Shown: one piece after another, positions 24,840 to 35,144 of the stretch
How positions within the stretch are numbered: the stretch's first letter is position 1
Layout: each line of letters opens with the position of its first letter
Origin: JAJYKC01 sp963823105
Lineage (GTDB): Bacteria > Acidobacteriota > Terriglobia > Bryobacterales > Bryobacteraceae
Assembly (NCBI GenBank): GCA_963823105.1
Contig: CAWGKC010000017.1
Location: 186,001 to 250,000 of the forward strand
Length of the DNA stretch: 64,000 nt
Reading direction: 5' to 3'
Position numbers and translations under genes: made by a program
Notes under the pieces: model-generated
Seen by the model: only the letters and a program-made list of their open reading frames with translations
The model's database searches: none
What the model was told of the DNA's origin: nothing

Positions 24840-26102
24840 TTACACGCGGAACATCACTTCGATGCCGTTCCTCCACGAGGCGCCGATTCCCACGCGCTGC
24901 ACCTCGATTTCACGGGAAAAGAAGCCGAGAATGGTTTCGTTCGCGGGATGGAATTCGAGCGCCGGCGCGGCGAGGAGAATGCGCGGCGGCTCGCGGCGAA
25001 GTTCGATCCCGGGGAAATATCCGCGGGCGGATAGTTCGCCGCGATCGAGGTGCCACTTCACGCGAATCCAATAATCGAGAGCCTGGAGCGGGAGATGGAT
25101 GTCTTCGGATACCTTCAATTCGACGATGGTCAGGCGGCCGTCCCGGTCCACGGCAAGTAGGTCCATGATGCCTCGCTGGCACGCGGAGGAGCCGAGCGCC
25201 TGGCGGTAGACGGGATCGGGAAGCAGGCGCGGGTCCAAGGCGTCGACGCCCGCGCGAACGCGCAGCTCCAGTTCATGTTCGGCCGGTCCGGTGGCCTCCT
25301 TGGGAGCGGCTTCGGAAGACCGCCGCGCGGCGTGTGTATCGATGTTGCCGAAGTCGGCGAGATCGAGGCGGTATTCGCCTCCGCCTTTCGGACAGGAGAA
25401 GACCGCGAATTCGGCGGCGGCCGGATCGAGATGGAGCAGCCGCAGGCAGGTGGGATTTTCCGATCCTTCCGGGACGAAAAGCGCGAGCCCGCGAACGCGT
25501 TCGCGGCGGAAGCGCCTCAGATAATCGAGCCAGATCAAGCCGAAGCTCAGCACTTGCGCGGCGCGGACGGGATCGCGGGGCGCGGCGATCGCCGCCCAGG
25601 CCGAGCCGCCACGCCGAAGGAGCGCGCGGGGAAAAGACGGCGACAGACTGTGCTGAAGATCGGTCCCCGTTGTCAGAACATCGATGCAGGCTCCGGGAAA
25701 CTGGCGGCACAGCCGCCGATGGAATTCCTGGAGCAGGGACTCGCGCGTGGCCCTCGTTCCGGCGTCGTGGTTCAAGGGCGCGCGACGGTCGAGCAGCGAA
25801 AGGCTGCCCGCGCGTTTTCCGAAGCGCTGAACGTTCAGGTCCAGCCGGCGGCGGTTCGATGCGCCCACGCCGAGCAAGCGGCGGGTGAGCGAGCGCCGCT
25901 CGTCCCAGGCTTCGAGATAAACGGCTCCGGCGCGGAGTTCGAGCGTCCATTGGCCCGGCGCCAACGCGAGCAGGTCCTCGCCCGGCTCCGAGACGGCGGG
26001 TTCGTCACAGGCTGCGACAAAGATCCGCACCCGATCCGCCAGCGCCGCGGCGGCGTCCTCGACGGCATCGAGACCGGGCGAATGCTGATTGGCGAGCGGC
26101 AT
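24840..26102 (-). CDS. PD-(D/E)XK-type nuclease domain protein
   Basis: A 420-residue protein. The C-terminal region contains QRGIMDLLAVDRDGRLTIVE followed by LKV, that is Asp, then Glu-x-Lys of the PD-(D/E)XK nuclease core, as in NucS/RecB-like endonucleases, then LPLQALDYWIRVKWH. The N-terminal 250 residues are not recognised; they include LSFGLIWLDYLRRFRRERV. The start is ATG 26102 (MPLANQHSPG); the longer ORF to 26372 overlaps yggS and looks like its shadow. It is divergent from yggS with only 23 bases between. A DNA-repair or restriction role is possible. Confidence 0.65.
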   Translation of the reverse strand: MPLANQHSPGLDAVEDAAAALADRVRIFVAACDEPAVSEPGEDLLALAPGQWTLELRAGAVYLEAWDERRSLTRRLLGVGASNRRRLDLNVQRFGKRAGSLSLLDRRAPLNHDAGTRATRESLLQEFHRRLCRQFPGACIDVLTTGTDLQHSLSPSFPRALLRRGGSAWAAIAAPRDPVRAAQVLSFGLIWLDYLRRFRRERVRGLALFVPEGSENPTCLRLLHLDPAAAEFAVFSCPKGGGEYRLDLADFGNIDTHAARRSSEAAPKEATGPAEHELELRVRAGVDALDPRLLPDPVYRQALGSSACQRGIMDLLAVDRDGRLTIVELKVSEDIHLPLQALDYWIRVKWHLDRGELSARGYFPGIELRREPPRILLAAPALEFHPANETILGFFSREIEVQRVGIGASWRNGIEVMFRV

Positions 26103-26125
26103 GCCCGTATGATGGTAATCGGCCC

Positions 26126-26795
26126 TTGTTGAAAGAATCCTTAGAGCGAGTGCAAGAACGAATCGCCGCGGCGGCGGCGCGCGCGGGCCGGAGGCGCGAG
26201 GAGATTCTTCTGCTGGCGGTGACGAAAAAGTTCCCGGCGGAGGTGATTCTCGAGGCCTACGATCTGGGGCTGCGGGATTTCGGCGAGAATTATGTCCAGG
26301 AATTCGAAGACAAATCCGCGCCGCTTCTCGCGCTCTGCCGGCGCCCGGTTCCACCTGATCGGCCACCTGCAATCGAACAAGGCGGGCAAGGCCGCGAAGC
26401 TATTCTCGGCGATCCAAACGGTGGATACGGCGAAGCTCGCCCGGCGGCTGGAGGAGGCGGGCCGGCCGCTCGACGTCTGGATCGAGGTGAAGCTGTCGCC
26501 GGAGCAGAGTAAAGCCGGCGCGGCCCCGGAGAACGTCGCGGAAATAAAGGAAGCCATCCTCGCCTGCCCGCATCTGCGTCTGCGAGGGTTGATGACCATG
26601 CCTCCGTGGACGGATAATCCGGAAGAATCGCGGCCTTATTTCCTGGCGCTGCGCAAGCTCGCCAATGAACACGGGCTGACGGGATTGTCGATGGGCATGT
26701 CGCACGATCTGGAAGCGGCGATCGAGGAAGGGGCAACCGTCGTCCGCGTCGGCACGGCGCTCTTCGGGCCGCGCCCCAAACCACCTCAGCCGTGA
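26126..26795 (+). CDS. yggS: YggS/PROSC family PLP-binding protein (one frameshift)
   Basis: The first half (ERIAAAAARAGRRREEILLL, AVTKKFPAEVILEAYDLGLR, DFGENYVQEF) has the PLP lysine in TKKF. After an indel near 26335 the second half continues as FHLIGHLQSNKAGKAAKLFS, then SPEQSKAGAAPENV and GLSMGMSHDLEAAIEEGATV to the end (VRVGTALFGPR). Joined, the length is about 223 residues, normal for the family, which controls free pyridoxal phosphate. Starts with TTG. The break in a widely conserved gene suggests a sequencing indel. Its stop overlaps the glycosyltransferase start. Confidence 0.85.
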
Positions 26796-27901
26796 CGGTC
26801 GGCTTCTTCTCTCCCCTGCCCCCGGCGCCCTCCGGCGTCGCCGATTACTCGGCCGCGCTGCTCGCTCATCTGCGCCCGCTCGCCGATGTCCGCATCGCCG
26901 ATCCGAGCGCCGATATCGCCCTCTACCATTTGGGCAACAACGCGCTGCATCGCGAAATCTACGGCCAAGCCCTCGCCCGGCCGGGCCTGATCGTTCTTCA
27001 CGACGCCGTGCTGCACCACTTCCTTCTTGGCACGCTGAACGAGAGCGCGTATGTCGAGGAGTTCGTTTACAACTATGGGCCGTGGCGCGAAAGCCTCGCG
27101 CGCCGCCTCTGGGCCGGCCGTTCGCGCTCGGCCACCGATCCGCGCTACTTCGCTTATCCGATGCTGAAACGGGCCGTCGAAACCGCGCTCGGCGTCATCG
27201 TCCATAACCCCGGCGCCGCGGCGATGGTCCGCGCTCACGTTCCCCGCGCGCGCGTCTTCGAAATTCCCCATCTCCATTTCGACTCCGCCGCGCCCACGGA
27301 ATGGGACGCCGCGCGGCTGCGCGATTCGCTGAAGATCCCGCGCGGCGCATTCCTCTTCGGCGTGTTCGGACACTTGCGCGAATCGAAACGCGTAACAACC
27401 GTGCTGCGCGCCTTCGCCCGCGTCCGCGAAACCGCGCCCTGCGCGCTGCTTTTCGCCGGGGAATTCGTCTCCTCCGATCTGGAACGCGCCGCCGCGCCAC
27501 TGTTGCGGGCGCCCGGAATCGTCCGCGTCGGGCACACCTCCGAGGCCGAATTCGCGCGCCACGCCGCAGCCGCCCAAGCCTGCGTCAATCTGCGTCATCC
27601 GTCGGCCGGCGAGTCCTCCGGAATCGCCATTCGCCTGATGGCGATGGGAAAACCGGTCGTTCTTACCTTTAGTGCCGAGAACGCGGGCTTCCCAACCTCC
27701 GCGTGCGTCAAAATCGATTCCGGCCTAGCGGAAGATGACATGCTCGCCGCCGCCATGATCTGGCTCGCGCGTTTCCCTTATGATGCCCGCGCGCTGGGCG
27801 AACGCGCCGCCGCGCATATTGCCCGCGTTCACGACCCCGCCGCCGCGGCCCGCGCCTATGCCGCGGCCCTCACCGCCTGCTACCATCGGAATCATCCTTA
27901 G
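26792..27901 (+). CDS. Glycosyltransferase family 4-like protein
   Basis: A 369-residue GT-B glycosyltransferase. The N-terminus (FFSPLPPAPSGVADYSAALL) is the glycine-rich acceptor-side motif common to GT4 enzymes, and the C-terminal half contains LFGVFGHLRESKRVTTVLRA and HPSAGESSGIAIRLMAMGKP, with the Glu-x7-Glu-like region that binds the nucleotide sugar. No signal peptide; cytoplasmic. The GTG start overlaps yggS by four bases. The sugar and acceptor are unknown. Confidence 0.8.
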   Translation: MTVGFFSPLPPAPSGVADYSAALLAHLRPLADVRIADPSADIALYHLGNNALHREIYGQALARPGLIVLHDAVLHHFLLGTLNESAYVEEFVYNYGPWRESLARRLWAGRSRSATDPRYFAYPMLKRAVETALGVIVHNPGAAAMVRAHVPRARVFEIPHLHFDSAAPTEWDAARLRDSLKIPRGAFLFGVFGHLRESKRVTTVLRAFARVRETAPCALLFAGEFVSSDLERAAAPLLRAPGIVRVGHTSEAEFARHAAAAQACVNLRHPSAGESSGIAIRLMAMGKPVVLTFSAENAGFPTSACVKIDSGLAEDDMLAAAMIWLARFPYDARALGERAAAHIARVHDPAAAARAYAAALTACYHRNHP

Positions 27902-27929
27902 CTCACGCATCGCGCCGCCGCTCGGCGGG

Positions 27930-29682
27930 TTGGGTCTTCTTCTCGCCGGCATCCCGCTGGCCGGCCTCGGCTCGGTTCCCTCCACTCCACCACCTCTGCG
28001 CTCCCGTGTCGCCATGCGCGACGGCGTTCATCTCGATACCAACGTTTTTCTTCCCCCCGCCCATGGACGCCATCCCGCCGTCCTCGTCCGCACCCCATAC
28101 GGCAAAGGCGCGGGCCTGTTACCCGGATATCAGCTTTTTCTCGATCATGGATACGCCGTTGTGGTGCAGGACGTCCGCGGCAAATATGGCTCCGAAGGCG
28201 TTTTCGACGGCACGGCCCGCGAAGGCCCCGACGGCTACGACACGTTGAACTGGATCGCCTCCGAGCCGTGGTCGGATGGCGACGTGGTGATGTCCGGCGG
28301 ATCGTACCTCGGTTTCGCGCAATGGGAAGCGGCGCTGCTGGGAAATTCGCACTTGAAGGCCATTTTTCCGGTTGTATCGGGTTGCGATCCTTATCAGGAC
28401 CGTTTCTATTCCTCGGGCGGCGCTCTCAAGCTGGGCCACCGGCTGGAATGGCTCTCGGGCAATCTCGATCCGCCCGGCTTCCACGCCCCTCGCTTCGCCG
28501 ATTACGTCCTTCATCTTCCAGAGCGCACCGCCGACCGCGCCGCCGCCGGCCGCACTCTCGACGTTTTTCAAAAAGCGCTCAGCCACCCCTCCTACGACGG
28601 CTACTGGAAAAAGCTCAGCGTCTTTGGCCGATCTGGACCGGGTGAAGGTTCCCGTCTTCGCCGCCGGCGGATGGTACGACAATTACGTCGAAGGCGACTT
28701 CCGCGCCTTCACCGAACTCACGCGCCTGGGGCGCCACCCCCATTTGTTAATCGGACCGTGGCCGCACAACATGTCCTATAAATTCCCCGGCGTCGATTTC
28801 GGCCCTCAAAGCTCCGCGCCATTGCGCCGGTTCCAGCTTCAGTGGTACGACGAAATCTTAAAGCGTTCCACGGCGGCTCCCTCCAGCGACGAGGCGCCCT
28901 TGCGTCTCTTCGTCATGGGCGCCAACCTCTGGCGCGATGAACGCGAATGGCCGCTGGCGCGCGCCCGCCCCACGCTATTGCACCTGGCCGGCGGCGGCCA
29001 CGCCAATAGCTCCAACGGCGACGGGGAACTGAGTTGGAACGGCGCGGGCGCCGCCGGCCAGGACCGCTTCGTCTACGACCCGCGCAACCCCGTGCCCACG
29101 AGGGGAGGAAGTGTCTGCTGCGACCCGAAGGTGTTTCCCTGGGGACCGCTCGATCAACGCCCGGTGGAGCGGCGCGCCGACGTGCTCGTTTATTCCACCG
29201 CTCCTCTCAAACACCATCTCGAAGTCACCGGCCCCATTGTGGTTCAATTGTGGGTCTCCAGCTCGACCCGCGACACCGACTTTACCGCCAAATTGGTGGA
29301 CGTATTCCCGGACGGCGAGGCGCGCAATCTCACTGACGGCATCCTCCGGCTTCGTTACCGGAACGGTCTCGAACACCCCTCACTGGCCAAGCCGGGCGCC
29401 GTGCTCCCGATCGCCATCGACGCCGGCGTGACCAGCAACGTTTTCCTCGCCGGTCATCGCATTCGTCTGGAGATCGCCAGCTCGAACTTCCCGCGTTTCG
29501 ACCGCAATCCCAACACCGGCGGCTCGATCGCCAACGAAACCAATCTCCGGCCGGCGCAGCAGATCGTTTATCACGACCGCCTTCGCCCCTCGGCGATCGT
29601 CCTGCCCGTCGTCGCCGAAGACGGGCGCGAAATGGCCCGCGGTGATAAACTCAAGCTGGAACGAATGGCGCGAAGACCGTGA
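27930..29682 (+). CDS. CocE/NonD family (S15-like) alpha/beta hydrolase (one frameshift)
   Basis: The first part reads VAMRDGVHLDTNVFLPPAHG, then VVQDVRGKYGSEGVF and DVVMSGGSYLGFAQWEAALL, with the nucleophile Ser in GGSYLG. After an indel near 28621 it goes on as LDRVKVPVFAAGGWYDNYVE (Asp) and LIGPWPHNMS (His), then the jelly-roll C-terminal domain with GPIVVQLWVSSSTRDTDFTA. This is the full X-Pro dipeptidyl-peptidase/CocE architecture, about 583 residues. The hydrophobic start (GLLLAGIPLAGLGSV) suggests export; TTG 27930 is the most likely start but is uncertain. Confidence 0.8.
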
Positions 29683-29763
29683 TCCCTTCGCGAAAATCGG
29701 CCCTTCTTGCGTCGCGAAGGGTAACCAGCGCTTGCGGCGGAACGCTCTTATTTTAATGGTGAA

Positions 29764-32285
29764 ATGCGGCCTTGGATGATCGATAGCCACAAGTGGCTAA
29801 TGGCGACATTTCTCTTATTGCCAGGTGTGTGTCTGGCGACTCAGGGAACCGCCGGTTTTGACCGGACGGTTCAGCCGTTTCTCGCCAAAAATTGCGCCCT
29901 CTGCCACAACGAAAAGGCGAAAACCGCGGGATTGAACGTCGGCGCTTACACCTCGCCGGCGGCCGTGGAAGAGCATCGCGACGTCTGGGAGAACATCCTT
30001 AAAAAACTGAAGGCCGGCGAGATGCCTCCCAAAGGCATGCCGAGGCCGGACCCGGAGCAATTGCGCGCCGTCACGGGTTGGATCGAAGCCGAGTTCGACC
30101 GCGCCGACAAACTGGCGCCCGTCGAAGCGGGCCGCGTGACGGCGCGAAGGTTGAACCGCGCCGAGTACAACAACACCGTGCGCGATCTGCTGGGCGTGGA
30201 CATCCATCCGGCCGACGCCTTCCCGCAGGACGATTCCGGCTACGGCTTCGACGACATCGGCGACGTGTTGTCGCTGCCACCGGTGTTGATGGAAAAATAC
30301 CTTACGGCGGCCGAGAAAGTTTCGCGCGCCGCGCTGTTCGGTCCCGACGCGATGAAGCCCACCCTGGTGAAGCTGAGCGAGCCGCAACGCCACATTCCCA
30401 CCATCACGAAGCCGCCCGTTGTTTACGACGAACAGGGCCTGAGCATGCCGAACGCGCTGCACGTCATCCATCGCTTCCCGGTGGACGGGGAATATACTCT
30501 GCGCATCGGCGCGAAGGGGCTGCGGCCGGCCGGGTCGGAGGGAGTGCAGCTTGCCGTGTGGATCGACGGGAAGCTCGTAAAGACGTTGGACCTCGATGTG
30601 GACGACAATCCGCCGAAATCGGACGAACCGGGACAGCAGACGCTGAACGGACACCTGCGCGAATTCCGGTTGCCCATCACGGCTGGGGACCATTGGCTCG
30701 CCGTTTCGATCCCGCATTATTACGACGGTCTGCCCAAGTCTTTCGGAGGGCCGAATCCGTCGGCGAAGCCGGCGCCGCCGCCAGTGGACTTCAGCCTGAT
30801 GTTTCCGCCGAAACCCGACGCGACGCCCGAAAGATTGGCGATGCGGGAGAAATTCATCGCCAAAAGACGGGAAGAGATGAAGCGGATTAATTCGGCGGCG
30901 GCCGATTTTATCGAGGTCTTAGGGCCGTATCGCGAGAAGATGGGGCCGTCGGCCGAGAGCATGCGGAAGATCTTACGTTTGCGGGCATCTCGATGGGCGA
31001 CACGACGCCAGTTGCGCGCGAAAGATCGTCGCGAACCTCGAGGAGCGGGCGTTCCGCCGGCCGGTTGACGGAAAGCGAAGTGGCGCCGTATCTGAAGCTG
31101 GTTTCCGATGCGCAAGCGCGGGGGGATTCCCTCGATCGCGGGTTGAGTGTAGCTGTCGAGGCGATTTTGGTTTCGCCCGATTTTCTCTTCCGCATCGAGC
31201 GCGGCCCCAGAGAAGGCACGCATCCGGTGGACCCGTTCGAATTAGCCTCGCGGCTCTCCTATTTCCTGTGGAGCACGATGCCGGACGAGGAACTATACCG
31301 CTGCGCCAAAGACGGCACGCTCGCGCGGCCCGAAGTCCTCGAAGCCCAAACGCGGCGCATGTTGAAGGGTCCGAAATCCTCCGCTCTCGCCACCAACTTC
31401 GGCGGCCAGTGGCTGGAATTCCGCGCGCTCGAATCGGCGGCGCCGGACCGGGACCGCTTCCCCGCTTTCGACGAATATCTGCGCATGTCGATGCGGCGCG
31501 AGACGGAGATGTTTATCGCGAGCGTGATCGGGGAAGACCGCAGCGTCCTCGATTTTCTGGACGGAAAGTACACGTTTCTCAATGAGCGCCTGGCCGATTA
31601 TTACGGCATCGGGGGCGTGAAAGGGCCGGAATTCCGGAGAGTGGATTTGAGCGCGAATCCCGAACGTAGCGGGGTCTTGACGCAAGGCAGCGTGTTGACC
31701 GTGTCCTCCTATGCGACGCGCACCTCGCCCGTTCTGCGCGGCAAATGGGTGCTCGAAAATATTCTGAACGACCCTCCGCCTCCGCCTCCACCCGACGTGC
31801 CGAACCTGAACGTCGAAGAAGTGGGCACGTCCGTTTCGATGCGCCAGCAAATGGAGAAGCACCGCTCGAACGCCGTCTGCGCGTCGTGCCATCAACGGAT
31901 GGACCCGCTGGGGTTCGGCCTGGAGAATTACAACGCCATCGGACAGTGGCGCGCGAAAGACGGCAAATTTCCGGTGGATGCCTCCGGAACGTTGCCCGAC
32001 GGGCGGTCCTTCACGACGCCCGAGGGGATGAAACAGATTCTTAAAGGCGACCCGCAAACCTTCGCCCGCTGCATCGCCGAGAAGCTGCTGACTTACGCGC
32101 TGGGTCGCGGCGTGGAGCGGTACGACCGTCCCACGGTGAACGCCATCGTGGCGCGGATGGCGGCGGACGAGTACCGGTTCTCCAGTTTGGTTTTGGGAAT
32201 CGTGGAGAGCGTGGCGTTTCAGGAACGGGACGAAGGAAAAGTCGAAGTTAAGGCCGGAGCGAAGCATGACGATCATCACTCGTAA
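29764..32285 (+). CDS. DUF1587/DUF1592/DUF1588/DUF1585 cytochrome-type protein (frameshifts at 30975-31070)
   Basis: A secreted protein of about 840 residues. After a signal peptide comes a haem c site CALCH; then DUF1587 (RRLNRAEYNNTVRDLLGVD), a carbohydrate-binding-like middle domain, a Cys pair segment (CGHLDGRHDASCARKI), DUF1592 (ELASRLSYFLWSTMPDEELY), DUF1588 (GVLTQGSVLTVSSYATRTSP, then PPPPPPP) with CASCHQRMDPLG, and DUF1585 (IAEKLLTYALGRGVE). Such proteins are found with DUF1552 proteins in planctomycetes and acidobacteria; they are thought to be envelope oxidoreductase-like, but function is unproven. At least two indels, possibly three, lie within 100 bases near 31 kb. Confidence 0.85.
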
Positions 32286-33624
32286 ACATTTAGGACGAAG
32301 AACGTTTTTGCAAGGAATCGGCGCGGCGGTGGCGCTGCCCATGCTGGACGCCATGCTTCCGGCGATGGGGAAAGCGGCGACGGCTGGCGCGAAGGCGCCC
32401 TTGCGCATGTCCTTCGCCTACGTTCCGAACGGCGTCATTATGAAGGACTGGACGCCGGCAGCGGCGGGCGATGCCTTCGAATTCACCAATACGTTGAAAC
32501 CGCTGGCCGCGATGCGCGAGAACCTGATGGTGCTGACCGGATTGGCGCATCACAACGCCGAAGCGCTGGGCGACGGCGGCGGCGACCATGCCCGGGCGGC
32601 GTCCTGCTTCCTTACCGGAGTGCATCCGAAAAAAACCGCGGGCGCCGATCTGCATGTCGGTGTTTCGGTGGATCAGATCCTTGGACGCAAGTTGGAGGGC
32701 GTGACCAAGTTCTCCACCCTCGAGCTCGGCTGCGAGGATTCCCGCACGGTGGGCAATTGCGACTCCGGCTACAGTTGCGCTTACACCAACAGCATTTCCT
32801 GGAGAACGCCATCGTCGCCCATGCCGCCGGAAACGAATCCGCGCGCGGCCTTCGACCGCCTCTTCGGCGCCGACGCGAGCCTGGACCCCAAGGAACGGGC
32901 GCGCAGGCGGGCCGATCGCGCCAGCATTCTCGATCTGGTGAGCGAGCGCACCCAGAGCCTGATGGGCGATCTGGGGCCGAACGACCGGCGCAAAATGGAC
33001 GAGTATCTTTACGCCGTGCGGGAGATCGAAAAACGCATTCAGATGGCCGAAAAACAAGGCCCCGCCGCGCTCCCCGGCATGCCCGCCCCCGATGGAATTC
33101 CCGATACCTTCGGCGACTACGTGAGGCTGATGTACGATCTGCAGGTCGTCGCTTTCCAGGCCGATCTGACGCGGGTCTCGACATTAGTCGTCGGGCGCGA
33201 AGGCAGCGTCCGCACGTATGGCGAAATCGGCATTCCCGACCCGCATCATCCGTTGTCGCACCATCGCGGCAATCCGGAGTGGATCGCCAAACTTCAGAAG
33301 ATCAACACATTCCACGTCGAGCTTTTCGCTTACTACCTCGACAAGCTGAAGAACACGCCGGACGGCGATGGGTCGCTGCTCGATCACTCCATGATCGTTT
33401 ACGGCAGCGCGATCAGCGACGGCAATCAACATACGCACAAGGATCTCCCGGTGCTCCTGGCCGGACGCGGCGGCGGTTGGCTGAAACCGGGACGGCACAT
33501 CGTCTACGAGCAGACTCCGATGACGAATTTGTATCTCACCTTGATGGACCGAATGGGCGTGGAACCGGAAACGGTGGGCGACAGCACCGGTAAATTGCAG
33601 CATCTGACCGAACTGAACGGCTGA
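32266..33624 (+). CDS. DUF1552 family protein, Tat-exported
   Basis: A 452-residue protein starting with a Tat signal (GRRTFLQGIGAAVALPMLDA). The conserved core MSFAYVPNGVIMKDWTP, LTGLAHHNAEALGDGGGDHA, LELGCEDSRTVGNCDSGYSC and the C-terminal NQHTHKDLPVLLAGRGGGWL are DUF1552 features, related to sulfatase/DUF1501-type proteins. It overlaps the DUF1592 gene by 20 bases, the standard arrangement of this pair, and the two proteins probably meet in the periplasm. Enzymatic activity is unknown. The reading frame is intact. Confidence 0.9.
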   Translation: MTIITRKHLGRRTFLQGIGAAVALPMLDAMLPAMGKAATAGAKAPLRMSFAYVPNGVIMKDWTPAAAGDAFEFTNTLKPLAAMRENLMVLTGLAHHNAEALGDGGGDHARAASCFLTGVHPKKTAGADLHVGVSVDQILGRKLEGVTKFSTLELGCEDSRTVGNCDSGYSCAYTNSISWRTPSSPMPPETNPRAAFDRLFGADASLDPKERARRRADRASILDLVSERTQSLMGDLGPNDRRKMDEYLYAVREIEKRIQMAEKQGPAALPGMPAPDGIPDTFGDYVRLMYDLQVVAFQADLTRVSTLVVGREGSVRTYGEIGIPDPHHPLSHHRGNPEWIAKLQKINTFHVELFAYYLDKLKNTPDGDGSLLDHSMIVYGSAISDGNQHTHKDLPVLLAGRGGGWLKPGRHIVYEQTPMTNLYLTLMDRMGVEPETVGDSTGKLQHLTELNG

Positions 33625-33897
33625 GTCGACGCCGATACGCGCCGGGCGCCGGTTACATGGTCGAAGAAGCGTCCTTTCGCCGTCGCGGGGCTTAGGATTG
33701 GACGACCGAGGGCGCCCTGGTTATTTCCCCGATTTTTCCTATACTCGAACGGGCTGAATGCCGGTAGGTTTTATCCTTCCTGTGGGAGTAATAGAGCGCC
33801 CATAACTTGTTCGCCTCCAGGCGTCATGTTAGTCTTTCTTGTCTTCTGTTCTCAGGTGGGAACCATAATTTCAGCATTTAGCAAGATATGGAGAAAA

Positions 33898-34983
33898 ATG
33901 TCAATCGATATTAAGCGGATTGTAAAAATAGTCTGCCCAATCGCCACCGTCGCGACGCTGGCCCTTGGTGTTGTTTCCAACATGCGGGCCGGTGATTTCA
34001 CGCCAGGCTCGGAAGTCCCTCGCTTTGTCGTTCTTCCCCCCAAGGGGAGCCCGAACACCTCCGTCCCGGCCTCCGGCGCCCTTCCCACGTGGACGGCGTC
34101 GTTCACCTATCAGAGCACCAAGTATACGTACAATATGGTTGGGTTTTCCCCCGCCACGGGAAAATCTTTCGCAATCCACGCGTTCATCATCCCGGTCAAG
34201 CTCCTCATGTCCGATGGCAGCATCTATGATCCATACACGGTTCTGAGCAATTCAAAGACGGTGGTGCAGAACACCATCGACTCGCCGATGTTCGACGCCA
34301 CTACTACTTACACCCAGGGCGGCGTAAACGTCGGCACCACCCAATACATCGACGCGTTCCAGCGGGCCAATTTCTGGCATTTCGTGAAAACAAATCCCAA
34401 CTCCCATATGCTGCTGGCCGGACCCACCGTCCTCAAGGAACAGATCCTCACGGTGCCCGCCGCCTACGGCCACACCGGCTTCGCGTTCGGCATCAAGGCC
34501 GCCATGGTCGACATCAACTGGTTCGACGCCCAACTCAACACGATCATGGTCGCGTTGACCAAGATCCAGCCCAACACCATTCCGATTTTCATGACCTACA
34601 ACACGTACCTGACGTCGGGCGGCTGCTGCATCGGCGGCTACCATAGCGCCACCGGCGCGCAGTCGTACTCCTACTTCACCTACGTCAATAACGTCGGCTC
34701 CTTCTCCCAGGACGTCTCCGCCCTCTCGCATGAGATCGGCGAATGGGCCGACGACCCGCTCGTCAACGGCTACAACAATGTCGCCTGCGGCATCCTCGAG
34801 GTCGGCGATCCTCTCGAACGCAACGCCAACTACGGCGGCTACCCTTACACCGTCAACGGCTTTACCTACAATCTGCAGGACCTCGTCACACTGCCTTACT
34901 TCGGAGCCAATCCAGCCGTCTCGGTGAACAGTTGGCTCACCTTCCAGGGCGAGACCATTGGCGTGTGCCAAAACGGCGGCTGA
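33898..34983 (+). CDS. Secreted metalloprotease-like protein
   Basis: A 361-residue protein with an N-terminal signal segment (IVKIVCPIATVATLALGVVS). The sequence SALSHEIGEWADDPLVNG carries an HExxE-like motif followed by Asp, reminiscent of zinc-binding HExxxx motifs in secreted proteases, with a Cys pair SGGCCIGG upstream and the ending ETIGVCQNGG. Similar proteins occur in several copies in acidobacteria as hypothetical secreted proteins. I use ATG 33898, preceded by GGAGAAAA, not the ATG at 33826. A long-stem terminator follows. Protease activity is inferred from the motif only. Confidence 0.6.
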   Translation: MSIDIKRIVKIVCPIATVATLALGVVSNMRAGDFTPGSEVPRFVVLPPKGSPNTSVPASGALPTWTASFTYQSTKYTYNMVGFSPATGKSFAIHAFIIPVKLLMSDGSIYDPYTVLSNSKTVVQNTIDSPMFDATTTYTQGGVNVGTTQYIDAFQRANFWHFVKTNPNSHMLLAGPTVLKEQILTVPAAYGHTGFAFGIKAAMVDINWFDAQLNTIMVALTKIQPNTIPIFMTYNTYLTSGGCCIGGYHSATGAQSYSYFTYVNNVGSFSQDVSALSHEIGEWADDPLVNGYNNVACGILEVGDPLERNANYGGYPYTVNGFTYNLQDLVTLPYFGANPAVSVNSWLTFQGETIGVCQNGG

Positions 34984-35017
34984 TTTCGCGCTCCGCTAAC
35001 GCTAACCCCGCCAAAAT

Positions 35018-35073
35018 CCCGCCGGCCGCCGTTTTCTCCATCCGAATCGGCAGCCGGCGGGTTGCTTTCTTTT
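35018..35073 (+). terminator. Rho-independent terminator-like hairpin
   Basis: CCCGCCGGC (35018-35026) pairs perfectly with GCCGGCGGG (35053-35061) across a 26-base loop, followed by TTGCTTTCTTTT. It lies 35 bases after the secreted protein gene and before the convergent proS gene, so it may end transcription of the former. Confidence 0.55.
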
Positions 35074-35144
35074 GAAGCCGGCTCTATCTCCTCTCGCGCA
35101 GCAGTGCCCCTTCGCCCACACGCCGGGGGCAATGGGTCGCGTTC

